Below are positions 1 to 8,915 of a stretch of 64,000 nt of DNA, one piece after another. The DNA comes from Calothrix sp. FI2-JRJ7 (GTDB taxonomy: Bacteria > Cyanobacteriota > Cyanobacteriia > Cyanobacteriales > Nostocaceae). Made by a program: the position numbers and the translations under genes. The first letter of the stretch is position 1. Each line of letters opens with the position of its first letter. The notes under the pieces were generated by a model. The model saw nothing but the letters and a program-made list of their open reading frames with translations. It did no database searches and was not told the DNA's origin. The stretch lies in assembly GCA_019359675.1 (NCBI GenBank), contig JAHHGX010000073.1, positions 1 to 64,000 of the forward strand. The letters are read 5' to 3'.

Positions 1-100
1 AATTAATATAATTAAAATTTATCATCTTAATATCTATAAACAATATAAACTTATAGTTAATTCTGCTTAAATAACTGCCCAACACTTGAGATTGCTTTTC

Positions 101-250
101 ATGACTTTTTCAGCAAACCCTAATTATTATTCTTTATCAGGAACAAGTAAGTTATTAGAACCAGCCTTAGATTCTTCCCCTAAAGCGGCGGTAAGTAAAT
201 CTTTTTTGCATAACTTAGTTGGGTTCTTACAAAGTAAAGCAGCAAGTTAG
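101..250 (+). CDS. possible small protein, 49 aa
   Basis: An ATG-started frame of 49 codons begins MTFSANPNYYSLSGTSKLLE and ends with a Lys/Ala-rich tail. There is no clear ribosome binding site and I recognise no family. It precedes the PatA-like regulator by about 190 bp. The composition is unremarkable, so it could be a real small protein or a chance frame. A palindrome of the AGAAACC type lies just after it at 256-270. Confidence 0.3.
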   Translation: MTFSANPNYYSLSGTSKLLEPALDSSPKAAVSKSFLHNLVGFLQSKAAS

Positions 251-443
251 CTTACAGAAACCAGGTTTCTGCAAGATATCTTTAAAATGAAAATCAGGAT
301 TTATACTGATTTGGTTGACGTAACAAAATGTTACCATAGGGTATAAGTAATAAGTGTATCTAATTTTTTTAACGTAGCTGTCTTAAGATAGCTTCACATT
401 AAGATTGGAAGGGTTGACTGATTGAATTGGAAGGAAATAAAAG

Positions 444-1640
444 ATGATCCATCCAGAAATGATGGTGTCAAGTAACTTACTTGATGAATTTAAAACTTGT
501 ACTTTATTGCAGTATAGCGGCAAGTTAGACATCAGAACTGCTAAGGGACATCGATGGACTTTCTACTATCGTTTAGGCAGAATTGTCTGGGCTACAGGAG
601 GAATACATCCGTTTAGACGCAGGCGCCGCCACATGGCACAGTATTGTCCGGAGGTGGAAATCGATAAAATACAATTACGTGCGGAAGATACTCAAATAGA
701 CTATTGGGATTATCGCCTTTTGGAAATTTTGCACGAAAAGCAAAAAATCAAACGCGAACAAATCAACTCCATAGTCGAAAGTACAATTGCGGAATTGTTG
801 TTTGACCTAGCACAACAAGCTAACTTCACACCTATCAGCAGCGATCGTAACCAGGATGTTATCTTGGAAACACCAATGAGTTTCACGAGTGCAGACATGT
901 CGTTAAAGTTGATGCAAGACTCGTGGAAAACTTGGTCGGATGCTGGTTTGGCTAATTTTTACCCAGACCATGCTCCTATTTTACGAAGACCTGAGCAACT
1001 AGAATCTTCTGTTAGCCCAGCGGTTTACAAGAATTTTGTAACGTTTATGAATGGTAAATATACCCTTCGGGATTTATCGTTCAAAATGAAACAAACTTTA
1101 ATGCCTGTGACTCGCTCATTACTTCCTTACATACTCAAGGGAATTGTCGAGCTTATAGAAGTACCTGACTTACCACTGAAAATTAGTGAAGCAAAACCAA
1201 ACTCAACAGCAGCAAAAGCAGCATCTTCTAGCCCCTTGATTGCTTGTGTTGACGATAGTCCTCAAGTATGCCAAATGCTGGAACAGATTCTTGTGCCCAA
1301 CGGGTTTAGATTTGTTAAAATTCAAGACCCTTTACAAGCTTTACCAATTTTAATCGAACATAAGCCTGACTTAATCTTTTTAGATTTAGTTATGCCTGTA
1401 GCTAGCGGTTATGAAATTTGCGCGCAATTACGTAGAGTCTCGGTTTTTGCTCACACACCTATAATCATTCTAACTGGTAGCGATGGTCTTTTAGACAGAG
1501 TACGGGCAAAGGTCGTTGGTTCAACCGACTTTATTAGCAAACCAGTGGCAGCAGATAAAGTTATGGCTGTTGTACGTAAGTATGTACACGCTGCTGCTTC
1601 TACTAACGGCGCCTTACAAGCTGCGTCAACACAAAAGTGA
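444..1640 (+). CDS. PatA-like response regulator (PATAN domain plus C-terminal receiver)
   Basis: This 398-residue protein has an N-terminal PATAN/DUF4388-type domain (about residues 5-130), a middle region, and a C-terminal receiver domain from about residue 266. The receiver shows the acidic pair in ACVDDSPQ, the phospho-acceptor Asp in FLDLVMP and the conserved Lys in DFISKPV. In cyanobacteria such regulators act with CheA/MCP-like systems in phototaxis, pilus control or heterocyst patterning (PatA). The start is supported by an AAGGAAAT Shine-Dalgarno-like sequence about 9 bp upstream. The normal downstream partners (CheY, CheW, MCP, CheA) are missing; only a decayed receiver fragment follows. 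The family call is firm, the pathway is not. Confidence 0.88.
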   Translation: MIHPEMMVSSNLLDEFKTCTLLQYSGKLDIRTAKGHRWTFYYRLGRIVWATGGIHPFRRRRRHMAQYCPEVEIDKIQLRAEDTQIDYWDYRLLEILHEKQKIKREQINSIVESTIAELLFDLAQQANFTPISSDRNQDVILETPMSFTSADMSLKLMQDSWKTWSDAGLANFYPDHAPILRRPEQLESSVSPAVYKNFVTFMNGKYTLRDLSFKMKQTLMPVTRSLLPYILKGIVELIEVPDLPLKISEAKPNSTAAKAASSSPLIACVDDSPQVCQMLEQILVPNGFRFVKIQDPLQALPILIEHKPDLIFLDLVMPVASGYEICAQLRRVSVFAHTPIIILTGSDGLLDRVRAKVVGSTDFISKPVAADKVMAVVRKYVHAAASTNGALQAASTQK

Positions 1641-1948
1641 GCTAACATTTCTTTACTTTAATATATATGATTTTGCGCTTTTTGTCGGCTTTTTATACGT
1701 GGTTTTACTGAGCCAATTCATAAAGCAATGCATCACAATTAGATAAAGTTAACTGTAAAGTTGTCCTTTTATAAGGGCGCCAACTTGTAAGTGCCAAGTA
1801 CAAAGTAGTACTTCAAGATATTTTTTATACTTATCTTGATTTGAATGCTGTAGCACGCTTGTATAAATTCATTTTTGATAAATAGCTGTGTTGATTTTAC
1901 ACAAAGCTAGCGATTAGTACAGTAATAAAGTTTTTGTTTCTTTTTTGA

Positions 1949-2320
1949 AAACAACAGGAAATTCTACCTCAAGCAAAACCAACAAAAAACAAAAATGAAA
2001 AAGTAGTACTAGTAGTCGATGATGCCATTAGTTTACGGCAAACAATATCTTTAACCTTACAAAAATCAGGTTATCAAGTAATACAGGCTCAAAACGGTAT
2101 TGAAGCAGTTGAACAACTACAGCGACATCCAGAAATTCAGTTAGTTGTCTCAGACTTAGAAATGCCACGCATGAACGGCTTTGAACTATTATCAAATGTC
2201 CGCCAAAACACTACCTTATCTGAAAAACCAGTCATAATTTTAACCTCGCGTAGCGTTTGTGAAGATGCCAAATTAAGACAACTTGTGCTTTGTTATAGAG
2301 TTATTTTTGTATCACTCTAG
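1949..2320 (+). pseudogene. remnant of the C-terminal receiver domain of a CheA-like hybrid kinase
   Basis: An open frame without any start codon encodes a typical receiver fragment: VVDDAISLRQT, then VVSDLEMPRMNGFELL with the phospho-acceptor Asp, then VIILTSRS. After that the reading continues into unrelated residues and stops, so the last strand and helix with the conserved Lys are gone. The VVDDAISLRQT signature is typical of the receiver at the end of cyanobacterial CheA-type hybrid kinases. Its place 300 bp after a PatA-like regulator suggests a chemotaxis-like operon that was deleted apart from its two ends. Confidence 0.7.
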
Positions 2321-2494
2321 CCAATGGCATTGATTTGTCATCCAGAGAATCAAGCATACAAGCTTTGTAAAGCATCAGCTACACAACGTTTGTAATTTCG
2401 TTCGTAAAAATTAATGTTATTTTTTAAAAAATCTAGATATAATTGTGAGGCAGCAAAAATATATACTATATTCACTTTGCACCCCTTAACTGTT

Positions 2495-2794
2495 ATGGAT
2501 GATTGGAATATTTTAATAGAGAGTACAACTGATGGTCTTACTACAGCAACTGTTCTAGAAGTTCCAGATTGTCAGATACAAGATGAAACAAAGCAAGGAG
2601 CAGTTGAAAAAGTTCAACTTCTATTACAAAAACGTTTAGCAAAAGCCGAAATTATTAAAATTCCGGCGCCTATACAACCAGTTGCCCCAGAAAATCCCTT
2701 AATGAAGTTTGCTGGAATTTTTAAAGATGACCCAGATTTCATGGAAATTATGAAAGAAATAAGAGCAGAACGGGAAGACGATAGCGAAATATGA
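2495..2794 (+). CDS. antitoxin of a VapBC-like pair
   Basis: This is a protein of about 99 residues starting MDDWNILIE. An upstream in-frame ATG at 2414 exists, but the sequence between is AT-rich and unlike the rest, so I prefer 2495. It is acidic at the C-terminus (MKEIRAEREDDSEI) and overlaps the PIN-domain gene by the four bases ATGA, the classic antitoxin-toxin arrangement. I do not recognise the DNA-binding fold. The call rests mainly on the neighbour; the antitoxin presumably neutralises the PIN ribonuclease and represses the operon. Confidence 0.65.
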   Translation: MDDWNILIESTTDGLTTATVLEVPDCQIQDETKQGAVEKVQLLLQKRLAKAEIIKIPAPIQPVAPENPLMKFAGIFKDDPDFMEIMKEIRAEREDDSEI

Positions 2795-3219
2795 GTTTAT
2801 GGATTCTTGATACTGACCATGCGTCGCTGTTTTTAGCAGGAAACAAATCAATAACTGCCCAAGTTGACAAATATTCTAAAAATGTTGCAATTACCGTAGT
2901 TACTGTCCAAGAATTATTTAACGGTTGGGTTGGAAGATTGAATAACCCTGCCCAAGCACAAAAAATCACTCAACTTTATACCAAGCTCTGGGAAACTACA
3001 GAATTTATTAGGGTAATAACTGTCTTGAATTTTGACGCAAATGCCGAGAACTGTTATCAAATGTTAAGGCAAAGCTCTAAAAACTTAGCAAAAAATAGAA
3101 TTGAAAAAGACTTGAGAATTGCGTCTATTACTCTGACTCAAAATGCAATAATAGTCACACGCAATTACAAAGACTTTTCCCAAATTCCAAATCTCAAGAT
3201 AGAAAATTGGGAAGAGTGA
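2791..3219 (+). CDS. vapC: PIN-domain ribonuclease toxin (VapC-like)
   Basis: The 142-residue product is a complete PIN domain. It has the first acidic motif LDTDHASLF, a Glu in VQELFNGWVGR, an Asp in the helix EKDLRIASI, and the last acidic region VTRNYKDFSQIPNL. These residues form the metal site of VapC-type endoribonucleases, which cut tRNA or rRNA when free of antitoxin. It is translationally coupled to the preceding gene by an ATGA overlap. No truncation is visible, so the pair could be active. Confidence 0.82.
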   Translation: MSLWILDTDHASLFLAGNKSITAQVDKYSKNVAITVVTVQELFNGWVGRLNNPAQAQKITQLYTKLWETTEFIRVITVLNFDANAENCYQMLRQSSKNLAKNRIEKDLRIASITLTQNAIIVTRNYKDFSQIPNLKIENWEE

Positions 3220-3288
3220 GCGTATTTATAGAGTACATGTAGCAATAATTTGGTCTCAAATGCAAAACTTGGGCGCCTTGAAGAATGT

Positions 3289-3348
3289 AGTGCGTAACGC
3301 TATCAACAACTTTGAAACGAAGCCAATAACCCCGTAGCGTTACGCACC
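3289..3348. repeat. intergenic hairpin repeat, GTGCGTRACGC family
   Basis: An arm starting TAGTGCGTAACGCTA pairs with TAGCGTTACGCACCA about 50 bases later. The same arrangement (GTGCGTGA-A/C-GC arm, 30-45 nt loop, complementary arm) is found at 5149, 14738, 17029, 27037, 52303 and 52393, so this is a dispersed repeat family. Here it lies between convergent genes and may also act as a terminator. Confidence 0.7.
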
Positions 3349-3370
3349 ATTTATTTCCCATGCCAAAAAA

Positions 3371-4426
3371 TCACTTTTTATGCTTTCGCATAGATTTAGT
3401 AATTTTCTTCCACCGTTCCTTTTCTGCTAAATATGAGCTTTGATCTTGTTTACGCTCCAAATAACCAAGCTCCCTCTGTAACTTTTGATAACTCAAAAAC
3501 CTCGGTGCCTCAAGTTTACCTAACTGCAAAGCTTCCTGTACAGCACAACCAGGTTCATGAGCATGTTGACAATTACGGAAGCGGCACTGTTGCGCGATAA
3601 TTTCAATGTCAGCAAATGTAGACTGCAAACCTTCATCACCTGTCCACAACTGTATTTCGCGCATTCCAGGAGTATCTATAACTACCCCTCCTGTTGGTAG
3701 TAATATTAATTCTCGATGAGTTGTGGTGTGTCTTCCTCTACTATCATCCTGACGTACAGATTGTACAGCTTGAACTGTTTCACCCATTAGTTGATTGGTA
3801 ATAGTAGATTTACCCACACCCGAAGACCCAAGCAGTGCAACAGTTTTACCTGGTTGTAAATAGGTTTTTAAAGCATCAATTCCCTGATTATGTGCCGCAC
3901 TTAAAACAAGTATTGGTATACCCAGAGCAACAGATTCTATTTCTACTAAACGCTGTTCAAGGTTATTACACAAATCTGCTTTGTTTAAAACTATAACCGG
4001 GTTGGCGCCACTTTCCCAAGTAAGAATTAAATAACGTTCGACTCTTCTAATATTAAAGTCTCCATCTAATCCAGATACTAAAAAAACAGTATCAACGTTC
4101 GCTGCAACTATTTGTTCGTCGGTTTTGCCCCCAACGGTTTTACGAGAAAACTTGCTAAATCTTGGCAATATTGCGTGAATAGTTGCTTGTTCTGAGTCTC
4201 GCACACGAATAACTACCCAATCTCCTACTGCTGGAAAGTCTTGACGTTGTAAAGCTTGATGTCGCAGTTTACCTGTTATTTGTGCTAATACTTCTCCCTG
4301 TTCTGTTAGAACGATGTAAGTATTTGTATGCTCAATTGCTACCCTACCTACTGTAAATCCTTGTAGACGAAAGGGTTCAAAGCTGGAATTAAAAAAGTCA
4401 CTCCAGCCTAAAGAATTCAAATGCAT
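3371..4426 (-). CDS. rsgA: ribosome small-subunit-dependent GTPase A (RsgA/YjeQ)
   Basis: This 351-residue circularly permuted GTPase assists late maturation of the 30S subunit. The order of motifs is diagnostic: an N-terminal OB-fold, then NKAD (G4, about residue 140), the P-loop [16 protein letters not shown] (G3), and a C-terminal zinc-finger region with the pattern C-x5-C-x-H-x5-C in [14 protein letters not shown]. The length is normal. A GAGG ribosome binding site precedes the chosen ATG. It appears to be transcribed alone. Confidence 0.96.
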   Translation of the reverse strand: MHLNSLGWSDFFNSSFEPFRLQGFTVGRVAIEHTNTYIVLTEQGEVLAQITGKLRHQALQRQDFPAVGDWVVIRVRDSEQATIHAILPRFSKFSRKTVGGKTDEQIVAANVDTVFLVSGLDGDFNIRRVERYLILTWESGANPVIVLNKADLCNNLEQRLVEIESVALGIPILVLSAAHNQGIDALKTYLQPGKTVALLGSSGVGKSTITNQLMGETVQAVQSVRQDDSRGRHTTTHRELILLPTGGVVIDTPGMREIQLWTGDEGLQSTFADIEIIAQQCRFRNCQHAHEPGCAVQEALQLGKLEAPRFLSYQKLQRELGYLERKQDQSSYLAEKERWKKITKSMRKHKK

Positions 4427-4896
4427 TTATTTTTCCTCAATATGTGCTACTTGTTTTGCACAAGATGCCTATTCGAGGACTAAGCTAAAATCGAGATTAG
4501 CTAAACTGAACAAGAATGAAGGCGCCTTGTGTGAAGGTGTGTTGCGATTAATTCACTCATAGTTCAGTCTCCTTAATAATTTCACAGTGTAATCATATTG
4601 TAGTATAACATGTTTTGGGATAGTTGCCGCCAGCCCTATATAACACTTCTTCAACCAAGGCATTATGGTAAAATACACCTATATAGTAGATTTGTGCCAT
4701 GAAGTGAAAGAGTGATTCCAAAATTTGATTCCCTTCCACGTGGGGGTTGGGGGAATTAAGCTAAAAGCACATAGTGTAAAGATTGCTTGAACTAATAATT
4801 ATTTTCTAAAATTTATATAACGTTATGAAGCTACGATATTATAAATTTTAATTTTGATAAGTTATGGTAACGAAGAAGAGTTTTTAGGAATGAAAA
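4427..4896. other. intergenic region without a recognised gene
   Basis: About 470 bp of AT-rich sequence. It contains one GGCGCC site near 4520 and a few short direct repeats, but no coding pattern, tRNA or strong hairpin that I can support. Confidence 0.5.
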
Positions 4897-5128
4897 ATGA
4901 AACACATTTATAAAATACTTCTTGTTGTTGCACTTGTACCAGCCGTTTTTGGTGTATCTTGTCGAGCATCGAAAGTTTTGGCGCTCACTTAACTGGCTTC
5001 CTGATGTCGTAGAAACGCAAGCTCAAGTTACAGGTTATTTAGAGGTTGCTTATAATCTTGAATTAAAAGAACAAGTCAAAGGACTAACAAAAAATATTAG
5101 AAAGGTTAAGGAATCTACTCGTGATTAA
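4897..5128 (+). pseudogene. broken small lipoprotein gene
   Basis: An ATG at 4897, preceded by AGGA, opens a lipoprotein signal sequence (MKHIYKILLVVALVPAVFGV, then SC as the lipobox cysteine). That frame stops at 4992. Sequence with protein-like composition (LNWLPDVVETQAQVTGYLEV onward) then continues in a second frame up to 5128. The simplest reading is a short lipoprotein with one frameshift. I do not recognise the family, and a chance overlap of two frames is possible. Confidence 0.4.
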
Positions 5129-5148
5129 TCGCTTATTATAATGTTGAT

Positions 5149-5210
5149 GGTGCGTGAAAGCATTTTAATGTTGGGTTACATTTTTGATTTGTAATGGCTT
5201 TCACGCACCC
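5149..5210. repeat. intergenic hairpin repeat, GTGCGTGAAAGC family
   Basis: The arm GGTGCGTGAAAGCATT is complementary to AATGGCTTTCACGCACC, with about 30 bases between. It is the same family as the elements at 27037 and 52303. It lies between convergent genes. Confidence 0.75.
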
Positions 5211-5234
5211 TACGTATATCATCCACAATCAAAC

Positions 5235-5639
5235 CTACATACAACCTACAGGGATAGCTGCGGGGATGGCTGGGATACGCGCTAGGACGCCTTTTTTAAG
5301 GGGGTCGGGACGTTCTGCCCACGGTAATAATCCTTGTGGGTGATCGTAGTATTTATTAGCACACTCGAATATTCCTGCTACTTGTGTTGAGGATAATTCT
5401 GGTGATATGTCGCCGAATAGATATGTATATTTGTCTTTGGAAGTGAAGCAAATTACACATGAACGATTACAAGCACTCATGCATTCTACTGGCTGAATTT
5501 TAATTTCTTGGTTTTGGGAATTTTGGTTGTCTTGTTGTAAGCGCTTTAAAACTTTTTCACCACCGCTTTCTCCTACACGCTTACCGTTTTCCCATGTACT
5601 CGCACATGTTGTACAAACAAAAATTGTGTGTGCTGTCAT
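5235..5639 (-). CDS. DUF1636 metal-binding protein, B12-riboswitch controlled
   Basis: This 134-residue protein has the DUF1636 pattern: an N-terminal CTTCASTW cysteine pair and a second pair in ECMSACNRSCVICF. These cysteines resemble a thioredoxin-like ferredoxin or metal-binding fold. In cyanobacteria the family is often found with cobalt or cobalamin genes. Immediately upstream on the same strand lies a clear cobalamin riboswitch, which supports a role in cobalt/B12 homeostasis. The exact reaction is unknown. The start has GAGG 8 bp upstream. Confidence 0.85.
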   Translation of the reverse strand: MTAHTIFVCTTCASTWENGKRVGESGGEKVLKRLQQDNQNSQNQEIKIQPVECMSACNRSCVICFTSKDKYTYLFGDISPELSSTQVAGIFECANKYYDHPQGLLPWAERPDPLKKGVLARIPAIPAAIPVGCM

Positions 5640-5669
5640 CTATACCTCGTAGATTGTAGCTATTTTTAC

Positions 5670-5800
5670 TGCTCTCGGCGGGCATTCTGACTTGCTATAT
5701 TTTATAGCTTACAGCTGCGGGACAGTGCTGGAATTTCACCGAGCTTTCCCCGTTTCCTCTTATGGCTGGCGCCTTTTTGAACCGAATAAGCTAAATTAAT
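5670..5800 (-). promoter_or_regulatory. cobalamin riboswitch
   Basis: Read on the minus strand, the leader contains the conserved core GGTGAAATTCC, then CTGTCCCGCAGCTGTAA, then AGTCAGAATGCCCGCC, in the order and spacing of the AdoCbl riboswitch. It sits 30-160 bases ahead of the DUF1636 start. Such elements usually turn expression off when B12 is abundant. I cannot tell from the sequence whether control is at translation or termination. Confidence 0.88.
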
Positions 5801-5819
5801 CTAACACATTTTCATGACT

Positions 5820-7010
5820 TTAAACTTTTTCTTTTGCGGGTGGTACTATTCCGAATTTTTCTAAGTTATTATCGATTACGCGCAGTACTTCAAAGTCTGC
5901 TTCGGGTAATATGGCACTAGTTGTGGTTGGTTGTTTCTGTAGAAATGCAAATGCTTGTCTAAATTGCTGGGGTGTAGTGGTGACTGGCGCCTCTAAGTGA
6001 CAAGGTATTATGCTTTTAAAGTCCCATTTTGCAACTTTATCTGCCCATTCGAGTGTTTCAGCAGGCGCCCGATTTAGAATCAGAGCTTGTAAAATGGGTG
6101 CTACGAAAATGCGACCATTCGCATATAAAGCCTCGAAGCAACGTTGCCAGTCAGGTCTCCACTGAAAAGGGTATAAACCAAAATAATCTTTTTTGGAACG
6201 TTTGCTGGTTTTGAATGCGTCTTTAAATACTTGACCCCATTTGGGAACTTCTAAAACACTTGGACTAAAGTAAAACGCAAATAGTGCTATGCGTTGCCAT
6301 CCTTTACGACGGTTTTCTGCGGTGTCTTCTACAATATCAAATGCTTTATCTCGTGCGTGAAATAATAAGGGATATGAGTCTAGCTGCACTATGGCAGGTG
6401 GTTCAGATGGTATTGAGACGATAGAGTCGGTTACTAAAAGCGTATTTGAAAGCTTATGGAAAAATGCTACTTCTGCAAATCGACCGGGGCCAAGTTCTAT
6501 TGGCCCAAGTATGGCATAATCAAACTCACTGGCAAACGGCGCCTGTTTACTATCTTCTGGTAAAACGTGAGTACGCTTTGCTGGTAAACCTAACCAACTC
6601 AACGGTAAATTAACTGGAAAACTCCATTGACCTGGTGCGATAAATACTTGTGACGATGGAAACCGTCTCGCAAATGGACCAACGAATACTTTGTGTTCTA
6701 ACCCTGATATTGTTGGCAATATAATGTATTTTACATCACCATGCTTTTCTACTAACTCAGTAATTAGTCGGATGCATTCAGGTGTTGGCGCCACGGGTGC
6801 ATAAACTAATAAACCACCTTCACTGAGCTTAATTACCGTCATTCTAACTGGAACGACGACATAAAAAATTCCCTGGATTTGGTCGAACGTCCAAACTGTA
6901 TCTTTTATAACTTCTTTACGAATTGTTTGGCGCCTGCCAAATGGGTATATCGGCAGGGTGTACCAAAATGACCAGGAAAAGTCTTGCGGATTAGTGAGTT
7001 TACTCTGCAC
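5820..7010 (-). CDS. DUF4336 domain protein
   Basis: This 396-residue soluble protein matches my memory of the DUF4336 family of cyanobacteria and plastid-bearing eukaryotes, which has a metallo-beta-lactamase-like core. Recognisable stretches include YIILPTISGLEHKVFVGPFA, FIAPGQWSFPVNLP and a late IPCHLEAPV containing a conserved CH. No signal peptide is visible. Its substrate is unknown. It is read away from the riboswitch and appears to be an independent unit. Confidence 0.75.
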   Translation of the reverse strand: MQSKLTNPQDFSWSFWYTLPIYPFGRRQTIRKEVIKDTVWTFDQIQGIFYVVVPVRMTVIKLSEGGLLVYAPVAPTPECIRLITELVEKHGDVKYIILPTISGLEHKVFVGPFARRFPSSQVFIAPGQWSFPVNLPLSWLGLPAKRTHVLPEDSKQAPFASEFDYAILGPIELGPGRFAEVAFFHKLSNTLLVTDSIVSIPSEPPAIVQLDSYPLLFHARDKAFDIVEDTAENRRKGWQRIALFAFYFSPSVLEVPKWGQVFKDAFKTSKRSKKDYFGLYPFQWRPDWQRCFEALYANGRIFVAPILQALILNRAPAETLEWADKVAKWDFKSIIPCHLEAPVTTTPQQFRQAFAFLQKQPTTTSAILPEADFEVLRVIDNNLEKFGIVPPAKEKV

Positions 7011-7059
7011 GTTTAGGTTAGTTTAAGCAGTTTTAATTTCCCAATAATATTATATTAGG

Positions 7060-7839
7060 TTACTCGATTGGTGGAGGGTTGCGGCGAAGTTCAGATTCTG
7101 GCACTGTTGTCATGTTGAATGCTTGCCAGTTTGTTTTTACGTATTTGAACCTCCCCATTCCTATGCCACCGTTGGTTTTAAAATTATCCCACGGTGCCGC
7201 AAGGTCTAGCCAGTAATCTCCACCCATGTTAAGCACGTATTTGGCTCTGCTTCTATCGTCTGGTTTTTTGGCGTTGTCTATTACTAGTCTGGCTTGACAG
7301 GTGGTGAATATACCAGCTATGTCGTTGGGGTTTATAGTGCTTCTACCGTTTTTTGACCAGAAGTGATAGTTATATCCTCCTCCTGCTTTTGTTGATACGC
7401 TACCATCTTTTTCAGTACGAACGTCTGGTGATTTATTGGCATCTCCTGCAAAGTCTTCACGGTATGCTGCACCGTCTACTCCAACTGAACTTTTTAATAG
7501 GCGCCATTTTCTATCTCTTTTGCTGAGAATATAAGACTTGACGTTCCGTATCTGAACGCGCGTATTTTTTGCGGGGTTTCCTTGTTCTGCTTCATATAGT
7601 TGCCCCCATGCAATCATTGCTTTGAAGTTTTTGGGGTTGTTACCCATCCCCAATTCTGGCCCTTTTGCCCAACTGTAATGTTTGGGGACTCCACGTGGCG
7701 CCGCATCATGTGGTGGCTTCATATCACTGATAATTGTTGCTACCGAATTTATTCTTGGCTGTCGCGCGCTGACACTGGCGCCGAAACTGAATAGTATCGC
7801 GGCTACTACAAGAAATAAATGAATTGGCTTAATACGCAT
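7060..7839 (-). CDS. secreted protein of unknown function, paralogue 1
   Basis: This 259-residue protein has a cleavable signal sequence (IHLFLVVAAILFSFGASVSA) and a mature part rich in aromatic and polar residues. Landmarks are GVPKHYSWA, WGQLYEAEQGNPA, GAAYREDFAGDANK, YNYHFW and GDYWLDLA. The next gene upstream encodes a close relative with the same landmarks and length, so this is a tandem duplication. The DFAGDANK and NPNDI stretches could bind calcium or sugar, but that is inference. I do not recognise the family. Confidence 0.75.
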   Translation of the reverse strand: MRIKPIHLFLVVAAILFSFGASVSARQPRINSVATIISDMKPPHDAAPRGVPKHYSWAKGPELGMGNNPKNFKAMIAWGQLYEAEQGNPAKNTRVQIRNVKSYILSKRDRKWRLLKSSVGVDGAAYREDFAGDANKSPDVRTEKDGSVSTKAGGGYNYHFWSKNGRSTINPNDIAGIFTTCQARLVIDNAKKPDDRSRAKYVLNMGGDYWLDLAAPWDNFKTNGGIGMGRFKYVKTNWQAFNMTTVPESELRRNPPPIE

Positions 7840-7904
7840 AATTACTTAAATCAATTTGTTTTATTAACACTAAATGGTCAGGCAGGATGCCTGACCCACA
7901 TTAA

Positions 7905-8690
7905 CTATTCTAGTGGTGGCGGTACGGAGCGAATTTGGTCTGCTGGTAAGGTTGTCATGTTGAAAGCTTGCCAGTCGGTTGTGACGTATTTGAATCTGCC
8001 TGTGGCAATTCCACCATTCGTTTTAAAGTTATCCCAACCAGTACTCAAGTCAAGCCAGTAGTCTCCACCAACATTTAATAGATAACGTGCAGTCTCGCGG
8101 TCATCGGGTTTATTTGGGTCATCAGTAATAAGTCTTGCTTCTACAGTGGTGAAAATACCACCGATATCATTCGGATTGATTGAAGCTCGACCACCAGTAG
8201 TCCAGAAATGATAGTTATGCCCTCCTCCAGCTTTTGCTGAAATAGTACCATCAGATTCACTACGAACATCTGCCGGTTTATTTGCATCTCCTGCAAAATC
8301 TTCACGATATGCTGCTCCTTCTACTCCTTTTGAACTTTGTAGCAGGCGCCATTGGTTATCTTGTTTGCTCAGGTAATAAGCTTTGATGTCTCGTATTTGA
8401 ACGCGCGTGTTAGTAGCAGGATTACCTTGTTCTGCTTCGTATAGCTGCCCCCATGCCATCATGGCTTTAAAATCTTTGGGGTCATTACCCATACCAATTT
8501 CTGCACCATTTGCCCAACTGTAATGTTTGGGTACTCCATGCGGATAAGCGTCTTGTGGTGCTTGCATATCGCTAATGATTGTCGTAACTGAATTGGTTGG
8601 GCTTGTTGCTTGTACTGTTTTTATGCCACAACAAAGACTCAGTAGCATTGTCGCTACTGCTATAAATACGTATGCTTTTTGGAATCGCAT
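7905..8690 (-). CDS. secreted protein of unknown function, paralogue 2
   Basis: A 261-residue protein with a signal sequence (AYVFIAVATMLLSLCCGI), aligned along its whole length with the downstream paralogue at 7060. It has the same GVPKHYSWA, WGQLYEAEQGNPA, GAAYREDFAGDANK, HNYHFW and GDYWLDL landmarks. The two are 65 bp apart and co-directional, so they are probably co-transcribed. The mature domains are far more alike than the signal peptides, which suggests both are kept under selection. Confidence 0.75.
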   Translation of the reverse strand: MRFQKAYVFIAVATMLLSLCCGIKTVQATSPTNSVTTIISDMQAPQDAYPHGVPKHYSWANGAEIGMGNDPKDFKAMMAWGQLYEAEQGNPATNTRVQIRDIKAYYLSKQDNQWRLLQSSKGVEGAAYREDFAGDANKPADVRSESDGTISAKAGGGHNYHFWTTGGRASINPNDIGGIFTTVEARLITDDPNKPDDRETARYLLNVGGDYWLDLSTGWDNFKTNGGIATGRFKYVTTDWQAFNMTTLPADQIRSVPPPLE

Positions 8691-8834
8691 TTTACTTTAA
8701 ACTAATAGGGGTAACACCCCCCATTAGACGCTGGTAGCTATAAAAATGTTGCTGTAGTTATGTTTAATTGCATAAAAAATATGCCACTCAACGAATGGCA
8801 CTGAAATACTGAGTATTATTTACAATAAACAAGA

Positions 8835-8901
8835 AGAAACCAGGTTTCTACGCGAATCGTCATTTTTATTACAAAATATCAACAAAGAAACCTGGTTTCT
8901 A
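8835..8901. repeat. about 70-bp AGAAACC palindrome element
   Basis: Two palindromes of the form AGAAACCNGGTTTCT flank a conserved middle containing TACGC, TCGTCATTTTTATTA and TATCAAC. Very similar copies occur at 23714, 24652 (both inverted) and inside the larger element at 57051. Single palindromes are at 256 and 11576. It is non-coding and MITE-like. Confidence 0.75.
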
Positions 8902-8915
8902 AGGTTTCTAGAATT

